A stretch of 64,000 nucleotides of DNA from assembly GCA_002418265.1 (NCBI GenBank), contig DIDS01000017.1, forward strand, positions 79,091-143,090. The letters are read 5' to 3'. The position numbers were made by a program, and so were the translations under genes. The notes beneath the pieces are model-generated. The model saw nothing but the letters and a program-made list of their open reading frames with translations. It made no database searches and was not told the origin of the DNA. Every line of letters starts with the position of its first letter. Position 1 is the stretch's first letter. The stretch is from Acidimicrobiia bacterium UBA5794. GTDB taxonomy: Bacteria > Actinomycetota > Acidimicrobiia > Spongiisociales > UBA5794. Positions 1 through 8,625 of this stretch are shown one piece after another.

Positions 1-1146
1 GATGACTTCGGAAAAACCGAGTTCTGCTGCCAGGGCTCCCATCTTGGAATGCTCGGACTCACACGCGGAGCCAAGCTCGGCCATGGGGCCAAGCACGGCA
101 ACCGATCTTCCCTTCATGCCAGCAACAGTCCTCAACGCTGAAGCAACGGATTGCGGATTCGCGTTGTAGGCGTCATTGACCACCGTGAATCGACCAGGGT
201 GGACATCCATTCGCCACGGCGATCCCGTTGCCTTCGTCATCGACGCGACGAAGGCTTTGACATCGAGACCGAGCGCTACAGCAGCAGCAACAGCAGCAGC
301 AACGTTGCTCGCCTGGTGCCGACCCGACATCGAAAGGCTCGCCACAAGGTGTTCACCCCCGACGTCAATGGCGAGCGTTGGGCGTCCCATCGCATCCATG
401 TCAACAACATCAACGGTCACATCGGCATCCGGATCAGCTCCAAAAGTGATCGTCGAAACACTCTCGTCGCGCCGGAGGCGTGGCTCGTCAGCAGGCAGCA
501 CCGCAACTCCATCCTCGGAAAGCAACTCGATGAGTTCATATTTGGCGTCTGCAAGGCCATTCTCGGATCCGAATGTTTCGAGATGAACAACACCAAGATT
601 CGTGACAACGCTGACATTGGGTTTGATACAGGGTGCGAGCCATCGAATGTGTCCAGTTCCCCGTGAGCCGACTTCGATGATCAGGGCCGAGGCCTCTGAC
701 GGTGTGCCGAGGACGGTGAGGGGCACCCCAACCTCGTTGTTGAATGAGCGCGGAGAGGCCCATGAGTCAGCGATCCCCGCCGCGATCAAATCCTTCGTCG
801 ACGTCTTTCCTGTTGATCCCGTGATTGCCACCACGGGGATGAACAGTTCACGCCTCCGTTTCGCCGCGAGGTCAACCAGTGTCTGCCCCACGTTCGCAAC
901 TTCGATTCGGGGAGTTGCCTCGGTTCGATCGGGCTCAGCGATCGTGGCTGAAGCTCCCGATGCGAAAGCCGAAGCGATGAAGTCGTGGCCATCAAAGCGT
1001 TCACCAGCGACGGGAACGAAGAGATCATCGGGTGTCACCGATCGACTATCGGTCGTCACCCCTGTGATCAGGGTGGCACCGTCGCCGATCACGGTGCCTC
1101 CGACGTCTTGGGCTATCTCGTCAAGGGACCATGTGAAGTTGCTCAT
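1..1146 (-). CDS. murF: UDP-N-acetylmuramoyl-tripeptide--D-alanyl-D-alanine ligase MurF (3' end outside window)
   Basis: Adds D-Ala-D-Ala to the UDP-MurNAc-tripeptide in the cytoplasm, the last soluble step of peptidoglycan precursor synthesis. My translation of the minus strand gives 382 codons without a stop, so the gene runs off the left edge. The Mur-ligase P-loop GSTGKTS lies at residues 110-116, after an N-terminal UDP-binding domain. The start ATG overlaps the murE stop by four bases (ATGA), which fixes the start and implies translational coupling. It is the last dcw gene visible here; mraY and murD would be expected next. Confidence 0.95.
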   Translation of the reverse strand, partial: MSNFTWSLDEIAQDVGGTVIGDGATLITGVTTDSRSVTPDDLFVPVAGERFDGHDFIASAFASGASATIAEPDRTEATPRIEVANVGQTLVDLAAKRRRELFIPVVAITGSTGKTSTKDLIAAGIADSWASPRSFNNEVGVPLTVLGTPSEASALIIEVGSRGTGHIRWLAPCIKPNVSVVTNLGVVHLETFGSENGLADAKYELIELLSEDGVAVLPADEPRLRRDESVSTITFGADPDADVTVDVVDMDAMGRPTLAIDVGGEHLVASLSMSGRHQASNVAAAVAAAVALGLDVKAFVASMTKATGSPWRMDVHPGRFTVVNDAYNANPQSVASALRTVAGMKGRSVAVLGPMAELGSACESEHSKMGALAAELGFSEVI

Positions 1147-2615
1147 GAGAGACGACCCAGATCGTGGAGTGCCGTTGCCGCTACATCAGCATCCGAAAGC
1201 GGGATGACATTTCCCTTGACCTCTTGCCCTTGCTCATGCCCGCGTCCCAAGATGAGCACGACGTCGCCGGGTTCGGCTGCTGCAATGGCGTACCTGATGG
1301 CATCGATACGATCAAGGACAACCTCGACTGTTGCTCCCTGCACCGAGCGAGCTCCCTGTGCAACCGCGGACGCAATGGCTGTCGGATCCTCAGATCGGGG
1401 GTTGTCCGTGGTCACGATTGTCAGGTCTGCGTAGGTGGCTGCACTCGATCCCATGGCAGGACGCTTTCGGTGGTCACGGTCTCCTCCGGCACCAAGCACC
1501 ACAAGCACTCTTCCCACGGTCATTGATCGTGCGGCGTTGACAACGGTTTCCACCGCGGCGGGCGTGTGGGCGTAGTCAACGATGACCGCTATCTCCGCAC
1601 GAGCACTGACGAGTTGCATCCGGCCGGGGATCGGTTCGAGCGAACCGAGACCCTCGGCAATGGTGGCAGCCTCCACGGACAGGTACCGACAGATGGCATA
1701 AGCAATGGCAGCATTTTCAACGTTGAAGGATCCCGCGAGGGGAAGTGCAATACGTGTCGGTACCCCACCTTCCACGATGTCGAATTCCGATCCGGTATCG
1801 GACTGGTGCACGATCACGGCCGATACGTCGGCATCTCTTGCAAGCCCGACGGTCGTGGTTGGTACCTTGATCTCGCCAGCAAGACGACGCCCGGCTTTGT
1901 CTGAGATGTTGACGACTGCGCTGGTACAGCGCTCGGGTTCGAAGAGCTTGCGTTTGGCGGCAAAGTAGGAATCCATGTCACCGTGGAAGTCGAGATGGTC
2001 CTGTGACAGATTGGTGAACGCGGCCACGTCGAAACAGATGGCATCGACCCTCCCGAGCTCCATCGCGTGCGACGACACCTCCATGATCACATTGTCGACT
2101 CCACGAGTTCGCATGGCAGCGAGAAGACGCTGCAAGTCGGTGGACTCTGGTGTTGTTCGCTCAAGTGGGATCGGCTCACCACTCAGTCGTGCACCAAGGG
2201 TTCCAACGATGCCTACGGGTTTCCCAGCCTTCGAGAGGATTGCCTCACACATCGCACTGACGGTGGTCTTCCCATTGGTGCCGGTGACGCCGATCATGGT
2301 CAGCGTGTCTGCGGGTCTGCCATGGACGGTTGCAGCGAGATGTGCCATGGCGGTTCGTGAGTCGGAGACAACGATCTGAGGGATGTCGATGGCGACCCTG
2401 CGTTCCACCACCACCGCGGGGCTGCCAGCTTCTGCTGCTTGGAGCACAAACTCGTGGCCATCCACGGTGAGTCCCTTGATTGCAGCGAAGATGACGCCGG
2501 GGCCTGCGTCCCTCGAATCATGGGTGACGTCGTCAACTCGCACGTTGGCTGTGTCGACGCTGACAAGTCCGGGAATGCCCACCGTCAGCGAGGCGAGTGG
2601 ACGTTCCTCAGCCAC
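1143..2615 (-). CDS. murE: UDP-N-acetylmuramoyl-L-alanyl-D-glutamate--2,6-diaminopimelate (or L-lysine) ligase MurE
   Basis: Adds the third stem-peptide residue of peptidoglycan. It has the Mur ligase ATP motif GVTGTNGKTT, an EVSSHAMELGR stretch and a C-terminal region with DNPRSEDP. Many diaminopimelate-specific MurE enzymes carry DNPR here, so meso-diaminopimelate is the likely substrate. I chose the GTG at 2615 (490 residues), one base after the ftsI stop and normal for the family. The frame stays open to an ATG at 2702, but that start would overlap ftsI by 86 bases. Its 3' end overlaps murF by ATGA. Confidence 0.94.
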   Translation of the reverse strand: MAEERPLASLTVGIPGLVSVDTANVRVDDVTHDSRDAGPGVIFAAIKGLTVDGHEFVLQAAEAGSPAVVVERRVAIDIPQIVVSDSRTAMAHLAATVHGRPADTLTMIGVTGTNGKTTVSAMCEAILSKAGKPVGIVGTLGARLSGEPIPLERTTPESTDLQRLLAAMRTRGVDNVIMEVSSHAMELGRVDAICFDVAAFTNLSQDHLDFHGDMDSYFAAKRKLFEPERCTSAVVNISDKAGRRLAGEIKVPTTTVGLARDADVSAVIVHQSDTGSEFDIVEGGVPTRIALPLAGSFNVENAAIAYAICRYLSVEAATIAEGLGSLEPIPGRMQLVSARAEIAVIVDYAHTPAAVETVVNAARSMTVGRVLVVLGAGGDRDHRKRPAMGSSAATYADLTIVTTDNPRSEDPTAIASAVAQGARSVQGATVEVVLDRIDAIRYAIAAAEPGDVVLILGRGHEQGQEVKGNVIPLSDADVAATALHDLGRLS

Positions 2616-2616
2616 G

Positions 2617-4398
2617 TCAGTCCCGATCCGGGGCGACACCCAGCTGATGCAATGCGTTCTGAGCCACCTCCGCAAATACCGGAGCTGCCGAAGCCCCACC
2701 ATGGCTCAGGCTGACACCGTCAGGAAGCTCGCCATGAGGCGAGTCCAGAACGATTGCCACGACAATCCGTGGGTCGTTGAGGGGGGCCATACCAATGAAC
2801 GATGCATAGGTGTCTTTCGAATAGACCCCGCGCTCGACATCGAACTTGAAGCTCGTACCGGTCTTACCACCAGCGGTGTAGTCGGTAAGGGCGGCCCGCT
2901 TTCCCGTTCCTTCCTCGATGACTCTCCCGAGCATCGAGCGAACGGTCGATGCTGTCTCTGGTGACAGGACGCGGTGCGCACGAGGGACAGTTGTGATTCG
3001 TGTCCCGTCAGGTTGGATGATCTCATCCACGAGGTATGGCTCTGTCCAGATACCGTCATTTGCGATGGTTGCGTACAAGGCCGCCATTTGCAAAGCCGTT
3101 GTGTGCACGGCATAGCCAATTGCAATGGAGGACCCCGATGTCGCTGTCCACTGCGATGTCGGAGGCAAGGTTCCGTGGCGCTCACCTTCGACATCGAGCC
3201 CAACCTGTCGACCGAGGCCGAACTTGGTGAGGTAGTCGTAATGCCGATCGTTTCCGAGCATCTGCTCGATGTGGATGGTGCCGATATTTGACGACTTGGC
3301 GACCACGTCGCGGACCGACATTTGAGGTGGGTTGTAGCCGTCGTCTGAGTAGGTGAAATCCCCGATCTCGATGGAATGGGGGGTGTCAATCATCGTGTGC
3401 GCCGACACAAGCCCCTCTTCAAGCGCTGCAGCAATCGTGAGAACCTTGAGGGTTGAGCCTGGTTCATACATATCAGACACGGCCCGGTTCCTCAGAACCT
3501 CAGGACTCGCCGACGACCGATCATTGAGGTCAAAGTCGGGGGCATTGGCCATGGCGAGGATGGCTCCCGTGTCGGGATCGAGCACAACCACCGCACCACT
3601 GAGGGAACCCGTCTTTTGCATTGCCTTGCGCAGGCCCTGCTCGGCTGCAAACTGGATCTCGCGGTCGATGGTGGTCACGATGTCAGAGCCAGCAATGGCT
3701 GGCTCGACAATGACCTGACCTTGGGGAATGATCCTGCGCGATGGATCTCGCTCGACGATGAGGCGGCCCGGATCACCCTCGAGTTCTGAATTGAATGTGA
3801 GTTCAAGGCCTTCAATCCCGTCATTCATGTCGTATGCGGTCAGTCCGATCACCTGTGCCGCAACCGATCCGGCCGGGTACACCCGAAGGGGTTGCTCGCG
3901 ATAGAACACACCGGTGAGACGATCCTTCTTGTCGACCCCTGCGTTGTATTCAGCAACCGCCGATTCGATGGCTTCCTTGTGTGCTGTATCGATCCGCATG
4001 GCAATTTCCGCGTATCGGGATTCCTTCGCCTGACCCTCGGTGAGATCAGTAACGAGCTCCTCAAAACTGGTATCCGCAAAGGGTGCAAGCACCGTTGCAG
4101 CCATGACAGTGTCATCGAGCATCATCGGGTCAACCACAACGTTCCACCCATCAATCGTCAGTGCAAGCTCAACGCCGCCACGGTCGTAGATGGTTCCCCG
4201 GGGCGCGGCAATGGTCTCCTCACTGATTCGCTGGTCGAAACCGACCGTCGCGAGGGCAACCGCTTGGTTTCCCTGCAGATCGAAAAGACGAAATCCAATG
4301 CCGCCCCAGACGAGCACAAATACGATGCCGACAACGAGCAACCGAAGGTCTCCCGGCTTCCAGATCCTCGCCCGATTCCCACGTCTGGCAGCGCTCAC
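2617..4398 (-). CDS. ftsI: Septal peptidoglycan transpeptidase FtsI (PBP3, class B penicillin-binding protein)
   Basis: Cross-links peptidoglycan at the division septum. The 593-residue protein has one N-terminal membrane segment (about residues 19-38), a PBP dimerisation domain, and the transpeptidase motifs in order: SxxK as S315-T-L-K318, SxN as S369-S-N371, and KTGT at 512-515. No PASTA domains follow. The start is a GTG preceded by GAGGG. It lies between ftsL and murE in the usual dcw order, with a gap of 121 bases from ftsL and one base before murE. Confidence 0.96.
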   Translation of the reverse strand: MSAARRGNRARIWKPGDLRLLVVGIVFVLVWGGIGFRLFDLQGNQAVALATVGFDQRISEETIAAPRGTIYDRGGVELALTIDGWNVVVDPMMLDDTVMAATVLAPFADTSFEELVTDLTEGQAKESRYAEIAMRIDTAHKEAIESAVAEYNAGVDKKDRLTGVFYREQPLRVYPAGSVAAQVIGLTAYDMNDGIEGLELTFNSELEGDPGRLIVERDPSRRIIPQGQVIVEPAIAGSDIVTTIDREIQFAAEQGLRKAMQKTGSLSGAVVVLDPDTGAILAMANAPDFDLNDRSSASPEVLRNRAVSDMYEPGSTLKVLTIAAALEEGLVSAHTMIDTPHSIEIGDFTYSDDGYNPPQMSVRDVVAKSSNIGTIHIEQMLGNDRHYDYLTKFGLGRQVGLDVEGERHGTLPPTSQWTATSGSSIAIGYAVHTTALQMAALYATIANDGIWTEPYLVDEIIQPDGTRITTVPRAHRVLSPETASTVRSMLGRVIEEGTGKRAALTDYTAGGKTGTSFKFDVERGVYSKDTYASFIGMAPLNDPRIVVAIVLDSPHGELPDGVSLSHGGASAAPVFAEVAQNALHQLGVAPDRD

Positions 4399-4519
4399 AG
4401 CAGCACCCTCACAATGGCGAAGGCATTACAGAGGTGGACTGCCTTCGGGCCGTCAGCGCTCGGCCGGGTCGTGTGCATGCGTTACTTCTTTCAGATTGGT
4501 CGTGGGACAGTGGTGACGA
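4399..4519. other. ftsL-ftsI intergenic gap, no gene seen
   Basis: The only sizeable gap inside the dcw run, 121 bases. I see no convincing ORF, terminator or promoter in it. The neighbouring genes are on the minus strand and probably co-transcribed. Confidence 0.4.
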
Positions 4520-4927
4520 CTAAGGCTGTTCTCCCTCAAGAGCTTGAACGGGGAGCTCAACAACCGGTGGGGCGATCTCGGCACGACCCGACGTGAGACC
4601 TTCGACGACGACGGCAACGCGTTCATCGGGATAGGTCAGACCCATCTGTCTGGCCTCAAAGTCGATTCGGAGCGGATCTTGTAGCTTCGCAAGCTCAAGT
4701 CGAAGATCGAGTTGTCTGGTTTCAGCCTTCGTAATCCGAGTCTCGACCGCATCGAGTTCGAATGCCGTCCGGTCAAGGGCGATACGAAGAAAGATCATCA
4801 GGAAGAACACCGTCATGACCGCAAGGATGAAGAACGCAAGTGGGAGAAGTCGTGGACCTCGGCCGGCTTCGGATCTCGCTCGTCGGAGCGCCCGACGCGA
4901 GGAATAGGGAACGGCTCGAGATGTCAT
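4520..4927 (-). CDS. ftsL: FtsL-like cell division protein
   Basis: Small bitopic membrane protein of 135 residues. It has a basic N-terminus (about residues 1-26), one hydrophobic segment (about 27-47), and a charged, coiled-coil-prone stretch (about 50-85) ending in ARQMGLTYPDE, typical of FtsL/DivIC proteins. FtsL joins FtsB and FtsQ in the divisome and recruits FtsI/FtsW. Sequence conservation in the family is low, so the call rests on topology, size and position between rsmH and ftsI. Its ATG overlaps the rsmH stop (ATGA). Confidence 0.82.
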   Translation of the reverse strand: MTSRAVPYSSRRALRRARSEAGRGPRLLPLAFFILAVMTVFFLMIFLRIALDRTAFELDAVETRITKAETRQLDLRLELAKLQDPLRIDFEARQMGLTYPDERVAVVVEGLTSGRAEIAPPVVELPVQALEGEQP

Positions 4928-5859
4928 GCTGAGATCCTCTCCGCGACTCGCATGACTGCGCTGCGCGCTCGTGGGTTGTTTTCAATTTCCCGTTCGGATG
5001 GCTTGATCGCCTTGCGGGTGAGCAGTGCGAAGTCGGGGGCTGCGCCACAGGCACAGGCCGGAAGATCTGGCGGACAGGTACATGCCTTGGAGCGCTCGAT
5101 CAAAGCCCTCTTGACGATGCGATCCTCCAGAGAGTGATACGCCATCACAACGAGTCGTCCCCCGACTGCGAGTGAGTTGATACCGCTTGACATGAAGTCG
5201 CTGATCGCACTGAGTTCATCGTTGACGGCGATTCGGAGGGCTTGGAACGTTCGCCTGGCCGGGTGACCGGCACGCCGCGCGGGGGCCGGGACCGCGTCGG
5301 CGATGCAGGATGCGAGATCGGTGGTGGTGTTGAACGGTCGATTCGTGACGATGGCCTTTGCAATCCTGCGAGCAAAACGCTCCTCGCCGTACACCCTGAA
5401 GATGCGGGCAAGTTCGTCCTCACCCTCGCTGTTGACGAGCTCGGCAGCGGACCGCTCGGCATCAGGGCCCATCCGCATGTCAAGTGGCCCGGCCGAGTGG
5501 TAGGAGAAACCTCGGTCCGCGACATCGAGCTGGTGCGACGACACACCAAAGTCGAGCAAGATCCCATCGACGAGGTCGGGGAATTGTGGGTCGTCGAGTA
5601 CAGCACCGATGTCGCGGTAGTTGGCACCAATGACCGTAAGTCGATCATCGGCGAAAGCATTGGCGACCGCATCAGGGTCTCGGTCAAGACCGATGATCCT
5701 GACGTCGGGATAGTGATCGAGAAGGGCACGACTATGACCTCCCCCACCGAAGGTGCCGTCGACGATCCAACCGTGGGCGGCTGGTGCCATCCACGATACG
5801 GTCTCGGCGACCATCACCGGGGTGTGGTATGTCCTGTCGCGTGGTGTGGGCTGAGCCAT
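4924..5859 (-). CDS. rsmH: 16S rRNA (cytosine-1402-N4)-methyltransferase RsmH
   Basis: Methylates N4 of C1402 in 16S rRNA using S-adenosylmethionine. It shows the N-terminal HTPVM motif, the SAM-binding VDGTFGGGGHSRALL region, DFGVSSHQLD, and the C-terminal AYHSLEDRIVK and NPRARSA motifs of MraW proteins. I chose the ATG at 5859 (311 residues, family length); the frame is open to 5970 but that extension has no family similarity. A GGGGGA ribosome site sits 7-12 bases upstream, inside one arm of a 16-bp inverted repeat. Confidence 0.95.
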   Translation of the reverse strand: MAQPTPRDRTYHTPVMVAETVSWMAPAAHGWIVDGTFGGGGHSRALLDHYPDVRIIGLDRDPDAVANAFADDRLTVIGANYRDIGAVLDDPQFPDLVDGILLDFGVSSHQLDVADRGFSYHSAGPLDMRMGPDAERSAAELVNSEGEDELARIFRVYGEERFARRIAKAIVTNRPFNTTTDLASCIADAVPAPARRAGHPARRTFQALRIAVNDELSAISDFMSSGINSLAVGGRLVVMAYHSLEDRIVKRALIERSKACTCPPDLPACACGAAPDFALLTRKAIKPSEREIENNPRARSAVMRVAERISA

Positions 5860-5941
5860 GGTCAGTCCCCCGGAGCGCTGGCGCCAAGATGGAAGCGGGC
5901 GGAGTAAGGGGCCTCCCAATTGGCATCCGGGGGACTGACCA
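5859..5941. promoter_or_regulatory. 16-bp perfect inverted repeat covering the rsmH ribosome site
   Basis: Positions 5859-5874 and 5926-5941 are exact reverse complements, separated by 51 bases. In the transcript the arm next to rsmH contains the ribosome-binding purines and the first base of the start codon. Pairing with the upstream arm would hide the site. The repeat is seen directly; regulation is inferred. It lies just downstream of the mraZ stop, so a terminator or processing role is also possible, though no T-tract follows. Confidence 0.6.
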
Positions 5942-5979
5942 CGAGCCAGCCCACATCGATCGGTTGTCATTTCGATAAG

Positions 5980-6411
5980 TCATATACCTTCCTCGGAGAG
6001 CACCTCCTCGATGCCTGCGTAGTACTCGTCCGCCTCCGCAGCGACCGAGTTCCATGTCTCTGTGTCCCAGATCTCGACCCGATCGGAGACTCCGACGACG
6101 GTGACGTCCTTCCCAAGGCCTGCATACAGACGGAGCGGTTCGGGAATCGCACAACGACCGGTTCGGTCCAGTGACTGATCCGATGCCGAGGCGAAGAAGG
6201 ATCGTGCATAGTTGCGTGCCCGCTTGTCGGTACGTGGGAGTCTGCGGACACGCTCGGACTCGCGGTCCCACACATCCATGGGGAAGACATAGAGGCATCG
6301 TTCCTGACCTTTGGTCACGACCAGCCCACGTTCGAGGTCCGCGCGAAACTTCGAGGGCATCACAATGCGGCCCTTGTCGTCGAGCGAATGGCTGTATTCG
6401 CCGAGAAACAT
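5980..6411 (-). CDS. mraZ: Transcriptional regulator MraZ
   Basis: DNA-binding protein of the SpoVT/AbrB fold that controls the dcw operon it heads. The 143-residue sequence has two MraZ repeats: an N-terminal one starting MFLGEYSHSLDDKGRIVMP and a second with the DRTGRCAIPEPLR motif at about residues 81-93. It is the first gene of the minus-strand dcw run and lies downstream of a promoter carrying four regularly spaced GTGG boxes, the expected site of its autoregulation. Confidence 0.96.
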   Translation of the reverse strand: MFLGEYSHSLDDKGRIVMPSKFRADLERGLVVTKGQERCLYVFPMDVWDRESERVRRLPRTDKRARNYARSFFASASDQSLDRTGRCAIPEPLRLYAGLGKDVTVVGVSDRVEIWDTETWNSVAAEADEYYAGIEEVLSEEGI

Positions 6412-6458
6412 GTCGTGGCATCTCCATCATCCACTGGTCTCCATCCCGTGGTCATCTC

Positions 6459-6499
6459 CCACAGGCTGCCACTATGCCCCACTCCGCGCCACTTGTCAA
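6459..6499 (-). promoter_or_regulatory. mraZ promoter overlaid by four MraZ-type boxes
   Basis: On the minus strand, TTGACA (6499-6494) and CATAGT (6476-6471) are separated by 17 bases, a good housekeeping-sigma promoter. GTGG occurs at 6492-6489, 6482-6479, 6472-6469 and 6462-6459, exactly 10 bases apart. They cover the spacer, the -10 and the likely start region. MraZ proteins are known to bind arrays of short repeats with about one helical turn spacing upstream of their own gene, so this should be the autoregulatory site. Confidence 0.75.
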
Positions 6500-6587
6500 C
6501 ACAATCCAACAAACCGTCCCCCCTTCAGGGGGAGGGGCGAGTGAAACGAGCCAGGGAGGCGTGCGAGCCCGCGAGCCCCGTCCTCCA

Positions 6588-6663
6588 GAGGTCTGACGTC
6601 AGACCTCAGAAAGCCCCCTGCAGCGTCGCTGCGCTCCTCGCGTCCCCCCGCAAGCGGGGGGAC
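6588..6663. repeat. Palindrome plus GC-rich hairpin element between mraZ and the ABC operon
   Basis: Within the 372-base gap 6412-6783, 6588-6607 is a perfect 20-bp palindrome centred on GACGTC. 6614-6649 is a 36-bp GC-rich element that recurs at 57290-57325 with one mismatch. 6642-6651 and 6654-6663 form a perfect 10-bp stem with a two-base loop. No gene is visible in the gap. The element may serve as a terminator or be a REP-like dispersed repeat; there is no T-tract. Confidence 0.6.
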
Positions 6664-6783
6664 GGCAAAGGGGACGACGTCACGAGACCGATTATCCGGC
6701 TTGACCTGTTCGTCACGGCCGGTCAGCAGACTTCGGCCAGCCCGATATCCTGCAGCGCCGTGTTTCTGAAGGAGGCATTCACC

Positions 6784-7764
6784 ATGGCAGCAGTCATCGA
6801 GGCACGTGGGCTTGTCAAGCATTACGGCGACGTTGTCGCGCTCGATGGGTTCGATCTCACCGTCGAGAAGGGGACGGTGGTCGGCCTCCTCGGTCCCAAC
6901 GGTGCAGGAAAGACGACCGTTGTGTCAATCCTTACGACGCTGCTCGTTCCGGATGCGGGCACGGCCACCGTCGACGGTCTCGATGTCTTCACCGAATCAC
7001 ACGAGGTGCGGAGCCGAATCGGGTTGTCGGGTCAGTACGCAGCTGTCGATGAGCACCTCACCGGCTTTGAGAACCTTGACATGATCGGACGGCTGTATCA
7101 CCTCGGTAAGACCCCGGCCCGAAAACGCAGTAGAGAGCTTCTCGAGCAGTTCGACCTCGTCGAGTCCGGTGATCGTCCGGTCAAAACGTACTCAGGGGGA
7201 ATGCGGAGACGTCTCGACCTCGCTGGTGCACTCGTTGCTCGCCCGCCAATCCTGTTTCTTGACGAACCAACGACCGGCCTTGATCCACGGAGTCGAATCC
7301 AGCTCTGGAAAGTCATCCGGAACCTCGTCACACAAGGAACCACCCTCCTCCTGACGACTCAGTATCTCGAAGAAGCCGACCAACTGGCTGACGACATCAT
7401 CGTCATTGACCATGGCCGCGAAATCGCACACGGATCATCCGATCACCTCAAGACCCAGGTGGGAGGCGAGAGGATTGCCGTGACCGTAGGTGCCGGTATC
7501 GACATCGCAGTTGCCGCAACGTTTCTGCGCCCGCATACAAAAGAAGACATTCATATCGACGAACGAACACACGCGCTGAGCGCGCCGATCACCGGCGGCG
7601 CCACCACGTTGACGGCAGTCATCCGCTCATTCGATACTGCAGATATCGAGATTCGCGACATCGGTATCAGACGCCCGACCCTCGATGATGTCTTTTTGGC
7701 ACTCACAGGCCATACGAGTGAGTACGCCAAGTCAGACACAACCAGTGAGCGGGAGCCGCACTAA
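6784..7764 (+). CDS. DrrA-type ABC transporter ATP-binding protein
   Basis: ATPase subunit of an ABC-2 exporter of the daunorubicin-resistance type. The 326-residue protein has Walker A GPNGAGKT, signature YSGGMRRRLDLA, Walker B ILFLDEPTTGLDP and a switch region, followed by the C-terminal extension with TLDDVFLALTGH typical of DrrA. The ATG at 6784 follows an AAGGAGG ribosome site; the upstream open frame back to 6388 is not coding. Its TAA overlaps the start of the permease (TAATG), so the two are coupled. The substrate cannot be told; lipids or antibiotics are typical. Confidence 0.92.
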   Translation: MAAVIEARGLVKHYGDVVALDGFDLTVEKGTVVGLLGPNGAGKTTVVSILTTLLVPDAGTATVDGLDVFTESHEVRSRIGLSGQYAAVDEHLTGFENLDMIGRLYHLGKTPARKRSRELLEQFDLVESGDRPVKTYSGGMRRRLDLAGALVARPPILFLDEPTTGLDPRSRIQLWKVIRNLVTQGTTLLLTTQYLEEADQLADDIIVIDHGREIAHGSSDHLKTQVGGERIAVTVGAGIDIAVAATFLRPHTKEDIHIDERTHALSAPITGGATTLTAVIRSFDTADIEIRDIGIRRPTLDDVFLALTGHTSEYAKSDTTSEREPH

Positions 7765-8570
7765 TGCAGAGGCTCCGAGCTGCATTGGCCGATGGTCACG
7801 TCATCGCCAAACGAAACGTCATCAAGATCATCAGGGTTCCCGAGATCCTCATGTTCGTGTTGGTTTCACCGATCATGTTTGTCCTCCTCTTCGCCTTCGT
7901 GTTCGGGGGATCCATCCAGATACCGGGAGGTTCCTATAAGGAGTTCCTGATGGGCGGCATTTTCGCCCAGACGGTGATCTTTGGCGCGACGTTCACTGGT
8001 GCTGGACTCGCAGAGGACATGCAAAAGGGCATCATCAACCGGTTCCGTTCACTTCCAATGTCCCAATCAGCGGTGGTGTTTGGACGAACTGCGAGCGATG
8101 TGATCTACAACGTGGCGTCGCTGGTGATCATGGTGCTGACGGGACTCATCGTGGGATGGCGCATCCACAATGGCATCTTCAGTGCCGCCTTGGCGTTTGC
8201 ACTGCTTCTTCTGTTTGCATATGCATTCTCATGGATCATGGCCCTGGTAGGGCTTTCGGTGCCAAGTGTCGAGGTCATCAACAACGCATCGTTCATGGTC
8301 ATCTTTCCGCTGACGTTCATCGCGAATACATTCGTGCCATCCGACAACTTGCCTGAGCCGCTCAAAACGTTTGCCGAATGGAACCCGGTCTCATCGCTGA
8401 CGCAGGCCGTCAGGGAGCTCTTCGGTAACATCCCCGTTGGAACCCCCGAGCCAACGGCGTGGCCACTCCAGAACCCTGTGTTCTACACGCTGGTGTGGAT
8501 CGCGATCATCCTGATCGTGTTCGTCCCGCTCGCAGTCCGTCGATATGGCCGAGCAGCCGCCAAAACCTAA
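7764..8570 (+). CDS. DrrB-type ABC-2 transporter permease
   Basis: Membrane subunit partnering the preceding ATPase. The 268-residue protein has about six hydrophobic segments and the ABC-2 features near the middle (RFRSLPMSQSAVVFGR) and the C-terminal half (PLTFIANTFVPSDNLPEPLK). Start and stop overlap with the ATPase gene shows co-translation. Together they would form an efflux pump at the plasma membrane. No regulator lies directly beside it; the upstream gap carries only repeats. Confidence 0.9.
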   Translation: MQRLRAALADGHVIAKRNVIKIIRVPEILMFVLVSPIMFVLLFAFVFGGSIQIPGGSYKEFLMGGIFAQTVIFGATFTGAGLAEDMQKGIINRFRSLPMSQSAVVFGRTASDVIYNVASLVIMVLTGLIVGWRIHNGIFSAALAFALLLLFAYAFSWIMALVGLSVPSVEVINNASFMVIFPLTFIANTFVPSDNLPEPLKTFAEWNPVSSLTQAVRELFGNIPVGTPEPTAWPLQNPVFYTLVWIAIILIVFVPLAVRRYGRAAAKT

Positions 8571-8573
8571 CCG

Positions 8574-8604
8574 CTGAAAGCTCAAAGCTGCGAGCGAAGC
8601 GAGC
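8574..8604. repeat. Intergenic GCTGAAAGC / GCGAGCGAAGCGAGC repeat
   Basis: GCTGAAAGCTCAAAGCTGC is followed by GCGAGCGAAGCGAGC (8590-8604). The same two motifs occur after the transglutaminase gene (16903-16992), and the first again at 31977-32000. They lie outside genes or at their very ends. Function unknown. Confidence 0.55.
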
Positions 8605-8625
8605 ACTTCCCCTACGCTCTCGTTC

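Noticed and set aside
2616..2702. murE start at the ATG at 2702
   Set aside because: This would overlap ftsI by 86 bases and lengthen MurE beyond the family; the GTG at 2615 fits better.
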